From: Fen-1362 sp049516395
Lineage (GTDB): Bacteria > Planctomycetota > Phycisphaerae > Sedimentisphaerales > Anaerobacaceae
Length of the DNA: 64,000 bases
Assembly (NCBI GenBank): GCA_049516395.1
Contig: JBEKTD010000005.1
Location: forward strand, 143,533-207,532
Direction of reading: 5' to 3'
Part shown: positions 40,150 through 47,298 of the stretch, one piece after another
How the letters are laid out: every line of letters begins with the position of its first letter
Numbering within the stretch: the first letter of the stretch is position 1
Notes under the pieces: generated by a model
The model's input: the letters and a program-made list of their open reading frames with translations, nothing else
The model's database searches: none
What the model was told of the DNA's origin: nothing
Program-made: the position numbers and the translations under genes

Positions 40150-40380
40150 TCAGTCCCGCCAGAGGTTACGAGTGTCCTTGATTATGATGTATAACATCCC
40201 GATGAAGCCGAGAAAAAAACCGGCAAGAAGAAACCAGGGACTGGTCTGAAATTTTTCGTCAAGTTTATAGCCGAAGTAGCAGAACAGGATAATGACGCCG
40301 GCGAACTCAACGCCAAGCCCTGACCATTTCATAATGGTCTTCCATTTGTTGTTTTCCGACTGGCTTTCCTGCTGGGACAT
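40150..40380 (-). CDS. AtpZ/AtpI-like small membrane protein
   Basis: 76 aa with two transmembrane helices: MKWSGLGVEFAGVIILFCYF and SPWFLLAGFFLGFIGMLYII with GYKLDEKFQTSPW between, the AtpZ pattern (Gx3G, LD...TSP). This family assists c-ring assembly and is thought to conduct Mg2+/Ca2+. In most operons it is the first gene; here it is at the 3' end, just after atpC (0-base gap). Confidence 0.85.
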   Translation of the reverse strand: MSQQESQSENNKWKTIMKWSGLGVEFAGVIILFCYFGYKLDEKFQTSPWFLLAGFFLGFIGMLYIIIKDTRNLWRD

Positions 40381-40848
40381 TTATGCGGGACTCTTACCGG
40401 CCAAATCAAGTGGATTCGATTCGCCCCCCGCCAACAAGGTCTTCAGCAGGGCAACTTTTTGTGTTTCGTGCTCCTGCTGGTCCGGGGGGTAAGCGGCGGC
40501 TGATATTTTTTTATTGATGTGTTCAATCACTCGCTCTATTCTTTCCTTTTTGATATCGGTCGAGGAAAAAGCGTCATTCGAGACAATAGTCGCGAGATTC
40601 TGCCCGATGAGAGCAAAGCCCGTGTCTATAACCACCAGCGCCTTATTGTGCTGCGGTTTGCCTGCTTCGTCGGACACATATTCGACTTCCATCATCCCCA
40701 GGCCAAGCTCGCAGAACATCGGCATATGGTCATACAGGACGCCGACCATGCCGTCGTGAGCGGGGAACACAATCGACGTGACTTTACAATCGATTATCTT
40801 GCCCGATGGGGCAACAACAACGCATTGAAAAGTATTATCCATATTCAA
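40381..40848 (-). CDS. atpC: F1 ATP synthase subunit epsilon
   Basis: 155 aa. The N-terminal beta-sandwich has the segment FQCVVVAPSGKIIDCKVTSI followed by VFPAHDGMVGVLYDHMPMFC, and a C-terminal helical part follows. It forms the central stalk with gamma and can inhibit ATP hydrolysis. Lies 12 bases after atpD. Confidence 0.93.
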   Translation of the reverse strand: MNMDNTFQCVVVAPSGKIIDCKVTSIVFPAHDGMVGVLYDHMPMFCELGLGMMEVEYVSDEAGKPQHNKALVVIDTGFALIGQNLATIVSNDAFSSTDIKKERIERVIEHINKKISAAAYPPDQQEHETQKVALLKTLLAGGESNPLDLAGKSPA

Positions 40849-40860
40849 AGCAGGCCGATA

Positions 40861-42291
40861 TTATTTCCCCTTGGAAAGTGTCGCCGCTTTTTGTTCGGCG
40901 TCTTCTATTGAGCCGACGTACATAAACGCCTCTTCAGGCAGCTTGTCCCATTTGCCTTCGCATATTTGTTTGCAGCTTTCGATAGTAGCGGAGCGTTCGA
41001 CGTATTTGCCTTCGAGGCCGGTAAACTGCCTTGAAACAAAGAACGGCTGGGAGAAGAACCTTTCGAGTTTTCTGGCTCTGGCGACAATTGTCTGGTCCTG
41101 TTTGCTCAGTTCATCGACGCCAAGAATCGCAATAATATCCTTAAGGTCGTTATATCTCTGGAGAAATTCGAGGACCATCTGGGCGGTTTCGTAATGCTCT
41201 TTGCCTACGATATTCGGGTCGAGCAGACGCGATGTGCTTTCGAGTGGGTCAATGGCAGGGTAAATACCTTTCTGGGTGATTGCCCTGTTCAGCACGACAA
41301 AGGAATCAAGGTGCGTAAAAGCCGCAGCCGGGGCGGGGTCGGTCAGGTCGTCGGCAGGAACGTAAATCGCCTGCACCGACGTTATCGAGCCGGTCTTCGT
41401 GGAGACAATGCGCTCCTGCAATTGTCCCATCTCTGTCGCCAGGGTTGGCTGATAGCCGACCGCTGACGGGATACGACCGAGAAGCGCCGACACTTCCGAG
41501 CCGGCCTGCGAGAACCTGAATATATTATCGATGAACAGCAGCGTATCGCCTACACCGCTTTCGCAGAAATATTCCGCCATAGTCATCGCAGTAAGCGCGA
41601 CTCTCAATCTCGCTCCGGGGGGTTCATTCATCTGGCCGAAGACCAGGCAGGTATGATTGAGAACGGTGTCCTCACTGCTGCCGATTTTGGTGTGCTGCAT
41701 TTCGAGCCATAGGTCGTTTCCTTCCCTTGTTCTTTCGCCGACACCCGCGAAAACGGAGTAACCGCCGTGCTTGGTGGCAATTCTTGCGATAAGCTCCTGA
41801 ATGATGACGGTTTTGCCGACGCCTGCGCCGCCGAAGAGACCGGTTTTACCGCCGCGGACAAACGGGCAGAGCAAATCTATAACTTTGATTCCAGTTTCGA
41901 ACATTTCCGTTTTGGCAGAAAGGTCGATGAGCTTTGGCGGGTCCCTGTGAATCGGTTTTGTCATTGAAACCTGTATAGGACCACGCTGGTCGATTGGTTC
42001 ACCGAGCAGGTTAAAGACCCTGCCGAGCGTTTCTTTGCCGACGGGAACCATCAGGGGCGAACCTGTATCGATGATTTCCATACCGCGTTTGAGACCCATC
42101 GTGCTACCGAGCGATATGGCGCGAACGCGGCCGCCGCCGAGATGCTGCTGGACCTCGCCGTAGAGCTTAGTGCGTCCTTTGCCGAAATCGCCGGGTATCA
42201 TAACCGCGTTGTAAACAGCCGGTATTTGTTCCGATTCAAACTTAGCGTCAAAGACGCTGCCTATTACCTGAATTATAGTTCCTTTATTCAC
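40861..42291 (-). CDS. atpD: F1 ATP synthase subunit beta
   Basis: 476 aa. Walker A GGAGVGKTVIIQELI, SVFAGVGERTREGNDL, ALTMAEYF region and DELSKQDQTIVARARKLERF are classic for the catalytic beta subunit. Overlaps atpG by 4 bases (ATGA-type), indicating coupling. Full length. Confidence 0.98.
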   Translation of the reverse strand: MNKGTIIQVIGSVFDAKFESEQIPAVYNAVMIPGDFGKGRTKLYGEVQQHLGGGRVRAISLGSTMGLKRGMEIIDTGSPLMVPVGKETLGRVFNLLGEPIDQRGPIQVSMTKPIHRDPPKLIDLSAKTEMFETGIKVIDLLCPFVRGGKTGLFGGAGVGKTVIIQELIARIATKHGGYSVFAGVGERTREGNDLWLEMQHTKIGSSEDTVLNHTCLVFGQMNEPPGARLRVALTAMTMAEYFCESGVGDTLLFIDNIFRFSQAGSEVSALLGRIPSAVGYQPTLATEMGQLQERIVSTKTGSITSVQAIYVPADDLTDPAPAAAFTHLDSFVVLNRAITQKGIYPAIDPLESTSRLLDPNIVGKEHYETAQMVLEFLQRYNDLKDIIAILGVDELSKQDQTIVARARKLERFFSQPFFVSRQFTGLEGKYVERSATIESCKQICEGKWDKLPEEAFMYVGSIEDAEQKAATLSKGK

Positions 42292-43181
42292 GCCAGATCT
42301 CCTGTACCACCAATAATATCGAGTAATTCTCCGGTTATCTGCGTTTGTCTCGCACGGTTATATTCCGTCGTTAAATCCTTAATCATCTGGTCTGCGTTTT
42401 CGGTTGCGTTCTTCATGGCGACCATTCTCGCAAAGTGTTCGCTCAGAGCGGCATCCATAAAGCATGCCGATATCCACGCGGACACAATCATTTTGGCGAG
42501 CGATTCGACGCTTTTATATATAGGCGGCGAAAAATAGAAATCATCGAAGGACAACTTCCAGGGCCAAATAGGCGTGGACCTCGTCGCAAGTTCCGCAATC
42601 AAATCCGTCAGGGGCAAAATCGTCAGCGACTGTGGCTGCTGGCTTGAGGCGGAATGGTAATGCATATACACCATCGAAAACTGTTCGAGGTCGCCCCTGA
42701 TATACTGCTCGATAAAATCATCCGCTATTTCCTCGATTTGGAAGTATGTGGGCATCTCGTCAAGGGAGGTATAAACTTTTTTTGGAGTAACGCCATAATG
42801 ACTGAGTGAATTTAGCAGCCGGCTTTCGGGCAGGTAAATATCGAGCTGCTTACCAGCGGCCTGGGCCATTTTCAAATGGACCGCGAGAAGTTTGAAAACC
42901 TCGGAGTTATAAGAGCCGCACAAACCCCTTGTTGAGCCGACGGCAAGAACCACCCGCCTTGAGCCGACCCTTGCAGCCAGCAGGGGGTGCGTCAGCGCAG
43001 CCTCGCCGGTCGCCATAAGATAGCCGGCCCTGGCCAGAGCGTTATGATAATCACTCTCGGCCTGCCACAGGCGATTATACGACTTGAACTTGGCGGTGGA
43101 TATCATCTCCATCGTCCTTGTTATACGGCAGATATTCTGTGCCGCTTTTTTTCTCTGAAGTATTTGTCTTATGGCAGCCAT
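42288..43181 (-). CDS. atpG: F1 ATP synthase subunit gamma
   Basis: 297 aa. N-terminal helix IRQILQRKKAAQNICRITRT, MEMISTAKF and the matching C-terminal helix (MVAMKNATENADQMIKDLTT followed by EYNRARQTQITGELLDIIGG) form the rotor shaft. The middle domain is rather divergent. 14 bases after atpA. Confidence 0.95.
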   Translation of the reverse strand: MAAIRQILQRKKAAQNICRITRTMEMISTAKFKSYNRLWQAESDYHNALARAGYLMATGEAALTHPLLAARVGSRRVVLAVGSTRGLCGSYNSEVFKLLAVHLKMAQAAGKQLDIYLPESRLLNSLSHYGVTPKKVYTSLDEMPTYFQIEEIADDFIEQYIRGDLEQFSMVYMHYHSASSQQPQSLTILPLTDLIAELATRSTPIWPWKLSFDDFYFSPPIYKSVESLAKMIVSAWISACFMDAALSEHFARMVAMKNATENADQMIKDLTTEYNRARQTQITGELLDIIGGTGDLA

Positions 43182-43195
43182 TGTTCAGCGTATCT

Positions 43196-44704
43196 TTACT
43201 TGCGTGCTTCCTTAAATTTCTTGATAGCCGCGGTAATATTTGCCGCCAGCTCATCGCTTAATTTGCCGGTCGTATTAATTTCAGTTATATAAGCCGGATA
43301 CTCCTGTGCGAACCATTTTATGAGCGGAACGCCGAATTCACCGACCTTGTTAACGGGGATATCGTCAAGAAGTCCCGTTGAGCCGGCGAAAATAGTTATG
43401 ACCTGTTCGCCAACGGTCATCGGGGTAAATTGCGGCTGTTTGAGCAATTCGACCATTCGGGCACCCCTGTCGAGCTGTGCCTGCGCCGTCGCGTCAAGCT
43501 CTGTTCCAAGCCGGGCAAAATTGAGCAACTCGTTATATGACGCCAGGTCAAGACGGAGCTTGGCGGCGACGCGTTTCATCGCGGCGACCTGCGCGTTTCC
43601 GCCTACCCGGCTGACGCTTATGCCGACGTCAATGGCGGGTCTGATACCGGCGTGGAAAAGGTCTTTCTGTAAATAAATCTGGCCGTCGGTAATTGAAATA
43701 ACGTTGGTGGGAATATACGCGGAGACCTGGCCTTCGAGCGTTTCGACTACGGGCAGCGCGGTAAGCGAGCCGCCGCCAAGAGCTTCGGAAAGCTTTACGC
43801 TGCGTTCAAGCAACCGGCTGTGCAGGTAAAATATGTCGCCCGGGTATGCTTCTCGTCCCGGAGGACGCCGAAGCAGCAAGCTCAACTGGCGATATGCCAC
43901 CGCGTGCTTGCTGAGGTCGTCGTAAATGCAAAGCGTGTCGCGGTGCTGCTCATACATAAAATATTCCGCGATTGCGCAGCCGGCATAAGGAGCTATATAT
44001 TGCATAGGTGCGCTGTCGGCGGCAGCGGCGGCGACAACAATCGTATATTCCATCGCACCGAAACGCCTGAGCGTATCGACTATTTCAGCGATAGTGGATT
44101 CCTTCTGCCCGATGGCGACATAAACGCAAATTACGTTTTGCCCCTTTTGGTTGATTATCGTGTCAACGGCGATAGCGGTTTTACCCGTCTTGCGGTCGCC
44201 GATGATAAGCTCTCTTTGCCCCCTTCCGATGGGTATCATAGAATCAATGCTTTTTATGCCCGTCTGCAGCGGCTGTTTGACCGGCTGTCTCTCGGAGATA
44301 TTCGGGGCTTCGGATTCGATAAATCTTCTGGATGCGGATGTTATGGGCGATTTGCCGTCAATCGGCTCGCAAAGCGGGTTTACGATTCTGCCGATAAGCT
44401 CAGGCCCGACCGGCACCGAAAGAACCTGGCCCGTCCCATAGACATCGGAACCTTCCTTGACGGCCGTATAGTCGCCGTAGATGACGGCTCCTATGGAGTC
44501 CTCTTCGAGATTGAACACCTCGCCGCGAACATCATTTTCGAAGCGAAGCATCTCGCTGGACATAGCGTTGTCCAGGCCGTAGATACGCGCGATGCCGTCG
44601 CCTACCTCGACAACCCTGCCCACGGAGGAGACGTCGAGCTTGTTTTTATAGCGGGTTATTTCCTGCTTCAGAATACTGCTGATTTCACTGATATTGGACT
44701 TCAT
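43196..44704 (-). CDS. atpA: F1 ATP synthase subunit alpha
   Basis: 502 aa. Walker A GDRKTGKTAIAVDTI, VCVYVAIGQKESTIAEIVDT and the ARLGTELDA C-terminal block. Non-catalytic nucleotide-binding subunit of F1. Its start overlaps the end of atpH by 20 bases, so translation is coupled. Confidence 0.98.
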   Translation of the reverse strand: MKSNISEISSILKQEITRYKNKLDVSSVGRVVEVGDGIARIYGLDNAMSSEMLRFENDVRGEVFNLEEDSIGAVIYGDYTAVKEGSDVYGTGQVLSVPVGPELIGRIVNPLCEPIDGKSPITSASRRFIESEAPNISERQPVKQPLQTGIKSIDSMIPIGRGQRELIIGDRKTGKTAIAVDTIINQKGQNVICVYVAIGQKESTIAEIVDTLRRFGAMEYTIVVAAAAADSAPMQYIAPYAGCAIAEYFMYEQHRDTLCIYDDLSKHAVAYRQLSLLLRRPPGREAYPGDIFYLHSRLLERSVKLSEALGGGSLTALPVVETLEGQVSAYIPTNVISITDGQIYLQKDLFHAGIRPAIDVGISVSRVGGNAQVAAMKRVAAKLRLDLASYNELLNFARLGTELDATAQAQLDRGARMVELLKQPQFTPMTVGEQVITIFAGSTGLLDDIPVNKVGEFGVPLIKWFAQEYPAYITEINTTGKLSDELAANITAAIKKFKEARK

Positions 44705-45275
44705 CTTTTATCCTTATCTGTTTACAACTGTCCATTATCGTATGCACGGCACGGTAAAGCCGGGCTTTTATCGAATTATCGATAACACTTTCGCCGTATC
44801 TTATGACCGCCCCGCCCATAATGGCGGGTTTGACCTTCAATTTAAGCTGAACCTGCTTGCCCATCGCATTCGAAATGGCCTGCGTAACACCGGCCAGCTC
44901 ATCAGGATTGATATTTTCGTGAAGCGTCAACTCGACAATGCTGATACCATGATGAGCATCCCATAATTCGCCGAAACTGGTTATCATTTGCGGCAGGTAC
45001 ATCGTCCTGTTGTGCCTGTCAACTGTAAGCAGGAAATTCAGAGCCAGGTCGCTTATTTGCCCGGCGAACATTTTGTTCAGCAGCGACTGCTTGTATTCGT
45101 CTGTAAACTGCGGCGACGACATAATGTGCAGAAACTCCTTTTCCTGCCCGATAAGCGTCTCGAGCATCGTCAGCTCGTCTTTGACCTCTTCGACAATCCC
45201 GAACTCCGCTGCAAGGTCATACAACGCCTTCGAGTAGAGGTTACCAACATGCAGCCCGATATCCGTTCCCGTCAT
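44685..45275 (-). CDS. atpH: F1 ATP synthase subunit delta
   Basis: 196 aa. YSKALYDLAAEFGIVEEVKD at the N-terminus and KVKPAIMGGAVIRYGESVID near the C-terminus are the OSCP/delta signature. Overlaps atpF by 4 bases. Confidence 0.94.
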   Translation of the reverse strand: MTGTDIGLHVGNLYSKALYDLAAEFGIVEEVKDELTMLETLIGQEKEFLHIMSSPQFTDEYKQSLLNKMFAGQISDLALNFLLTVDRHNRTMYLPQMITSFGELWDAHHGISIVELTLHENINPDELAGVTQAISNAMGKQVQLKLKVKPAIMGGAVIRYGESVIDNSIKARLYRAVHTIMDSCKQIRIKDEVQYQ

Positions 45276-45853
45276 CGCGCACCACCCGTCTGTTCGCGTT
45301 TGAGCTTTTCTATGGATTCATAGAGAAGCCGGAGATTGTCCTCATGAGTAACCGCCCTGCCGACAATTTCGCCGCTGAGCGCAAGCAGCATATCCTCGGC
45401 CTCCTGCCACATTTGCTGCGACGCGGCAATTCTGGAGTATTCAATGTCCGCCTGCGCCCTGCGTTTCATCTGGGCAACTTCGTTGCCGGCTTTGCTGACC
45501 ATCTCCTTTTCCAATAATTGCGCCTGCGCAGTTAGCTTGTTTACTATTTCGATGCCCTGCTGTTTGTACTGGTCGAGCAAATCCTCGGCGTTTTTGCGCG
45601 ACGTGTCCGCTGCGTCTATTTGCTGCTTTATATAGTCCTGACGGGCCTGGAGCTGTTTGACCAGCGGCTTCCACGCCACTTTGGTCAGGATTACAAGGAG
45701 CAGCACAAAGGCAATCAGAGTCCATAACGAATCGGCAAACGTGCCACTGAAGATGCTTTGCTCCTCGGTCGCCGCCTCGCCGCCTGCCGCCAATGCGCAC
45801 GCACCCGCTGAAAGCACCAGCAATACAATTACTGTTGTTTTAAATTTGAACAT
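45272..45853 (-). CDS. atpF: Fo ATP synthase subunit b
   Basis: 193 aa. A signal-like N-terminus (FKTTVIVLLVLSAGACALAA) precedes the membrane anchor FADSLWTLIAFVLLLVILTK and then a long charged coiled coil (QARQDYIKQQIDAADTSRKN). Cleavable leaders before b are known in several phyla. It links F1 delta to Fo a. Confidence 0.92.
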   Translation of the reverse strand: MFKFKTTVIVLLVLSAGACALAAGGEAATEEQSIFSGTFADSLWTLIAFVLLLVILTKVAWKPLVKQLQARQDYIKQQIDAADTSRKNAEDLLDQYKQQGIEIVNKLTAQAQLLEKEMVSKAGNEVAQMKRRAQADIEYSRIAASQQMWQEAEDMLLALSGEIVGRAVTHEDNLRLLYESIEKLKREQTGGAR

Positions 45854-45870
45854 TTATCTGCCCTCTTACC

Positions 45871-46146
45871 TTAACCCTTCATCCAGAAGATTGCCAAAAA
45901 GCCGATGACTAAGGCAAACAGGGTAACGCCCTCGATGAGCGCAGCCGCGATAATCATCGCCGAAACGATTCTTCCGCCAATCTGGGGCTGTCGCGCAATT
46001 GCCTCGGTCGATTTGCCGCCGATGAAACCGATACCTATACCTGCGCCGAGAATCGCCAGGCCACAGCCGACGACGGCACCGAGTATCGCCAGACCATTGC
46101 CGACTCCTGCCTCGGCCGCCAACACACTTCCTGCTAATTCTGTCAT
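45871..46146 (-). CDS. atpE: Fo ATP synthase subunit c
   Basis: 91 aa, two transmembrane helices joined by the polar loop ARQPQIGG. The ion site is Glu in AAALIEGVTLFALV; the first helix GAGIGIGFIGGKSTEAIARQ lacks the Gln of sodium-type rings and the Glu is followed by Gly-Val-Thr, so proton coupling is more likely. The extra N-terminal ~15 residues may be a leader. Confidence 0.95.
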   Translation of the reverse strand: MTELAGSVLAAEAGVGNGLAILGAVVGCGLAILGAGIGIGFIGGKSTEAIARQPQIGGRIVSAMIIAAALIEGVTLFALVIGFLAIFWMKG

Positions 46147-46169
46147 TTGTTCAAAACCTCCAAAAGCTT

Positions 46170-46982
46170 TTAATGTTCTGATTCCAAAGCCAAGCTTATA
46201 AATAACGCTGAAAGCAAAGTGAAAATATACGCCTGTATGAAAGCAATAAGCAACTCAAGACACGACATAGCAATTATCGCTCCTACCGAACCCGCCGCGA
46301 TGAACCAGTTTTTGAAAACCAATATGAGGCCGACAAAGGTCGCCAGTACTATGTGGCCCGCGAGCATATTCGCGAACAGACGAACAGCAAGGGCGAAAGG
46401 CCTTACCAGCGCGCTTAATATCTCCAGAACGTAAATTAAAGGCAGTATAGGCCACGGCACTTTCGGCGCGAGCATCGAGAGATATTTTAACAGCCCGTAT
46501 TCCTTTATCCCGACGACGTGAGTAATAACAAATGTTACCATCGCCAAGGTGCCCGTAACCCAGATGTTGGCTGTGGCGCCGCCGCCTAACCGCTCCTCTC
46601 TTCCCGTTATGAGATAATAAGCCGATTCAGTAGGTACCAATCCGAGCAGATTCATCGTCAAAATGAAGAAAAATATCGTCCACACAAAAAAGATAAACCT
46701 GTCTGTGTTGTGCCCGAGGATTGGCCGGGCGACCTCATCACGGAGATAAACGCATAAACTTTCGACGAAGTTTTGCCACCCGCGAGGCGTTAAGCTTCTC
46801 CTGCTTATCCCAAGAGGGATTATTATCAGCAAAACAACCGCGGCAACCGTAATCATAAGCATATGATTACTGAACACTACTTCGTAACCACCAATGGAAA
46901 AACGGAACAACGGCGCAGCTATCACCGGCCTCAGCGGGTTCAACTCAGCTAACACAACGCTATTTAGTATCTGGCATCCCAA
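46170..46982 (-). CDS. atpB: Fo ATP synthase subunit a
   Basis: 270 aa with five to six transmembrane helices. LVRPFALAVRLFANMLAGHI contains the essential Arg of the half-channel, followed by helix LLIAFIQAYIFTLLSALFIS. The start is uncertain: the frame opens at a TTG (46982) and no ATG occurs in frame before residue ~41. First gene of the atp operon; a TATAAT lies about 35 bases before the TTG but no good -35 was found. Confidence 0.94.
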   Translation of the reverse strand: MGCQILNSVVLAELNPLRPVIAAPLFRFSIGGYEVVFSNHMLMITVAAVVLLIIIPLGISRRSLTPRGWQNFVESLCVYLRDEVARPILGHNTDRFIFFVWTIFFFILTMNLLGLVPTESAYYLITGREERLGGGATANIWVTGTLAMVTFVITHVVGIKEYGLLKYLSMLAPKVPWPILPLIYVLEILSALVRPFALAVRLFANMLAGHIVLATFVGLILVFKNWFIAAGSVGAIIAMSCLELLIAFIQAYIFTLLSALFISLALESEH

Positions 46983-47067
46983 TGTTGTCGCCCTTTATCG
47001 GTCCTTCATTATATGTTCGGCAAAATGAAGGCGGATTCGCCAATGAATTTCCCGTCAAAAAGGGGTG

Positions 47068-47131
47068 TTGACCGATATGAACCGTGTAAGTTATGATATG
47101 GCGTATATATCGAGAACCAGGTGTGTACCTG
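47068..47131 (+). promoter_or_regulatory. Promoter and leader hairpin of the small Cys/Lys peptide gene
   Basis: TTGACC (47068-47073), 18 bases, TATGAT (47092-47097). In the leader CAGGT-GTGT-ACCTG (47118-47131) can form a small hairpin or act as an operator. The promoter is divergent from the atp operon. Confidence 0.6.
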
Positions 47132-47163
47132 TATTAATGCGCCGGATTTGAAAGGAGCCGTAA

Positions 47164-47247
47164 ATGTGCAATTCGTGCGGATGCAAATCAGGAATGAAAA
47201 AGAGCATCAAGAAGATCAAAAAAAGCAAGGGCAAGAAAAAGAAATAA
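47164..47247 (+). CDS. 27-residue Cys- and Lys-rich peptide
   Basis: The frame encodes MCNSCGCKSGMKKSIKKIKK and KSKGKKKK: a CxxCxC cluster at residues 2-7 and then 14 lysines in the last 19 positions. GAAAGGAG lies 7 bases before the ATG and a promoter 70-100 bases upstream, so the signals for expression are complete. The motif suggests metal or Fe-S binding combined with nucleic-acid binding. No family recognised; too short for ordinary gene callers. Confidence 0.6.
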   Translation: MCNSCGCKSGMKKSIKKIKKSKGKKKK

Positions 47248-47298
47248 CAACCTGACTTCTTTTCGCCTGTCCGTTTGTATTCTCCCGTTCCCGCTAAC

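Noticed and set aside
45871..46146. Sodium-type c-ring
   Set aside because: The Gln in helix 1 and the Glu-Ser/Thr pattern in helix 2 that mark sodium binding are missing.
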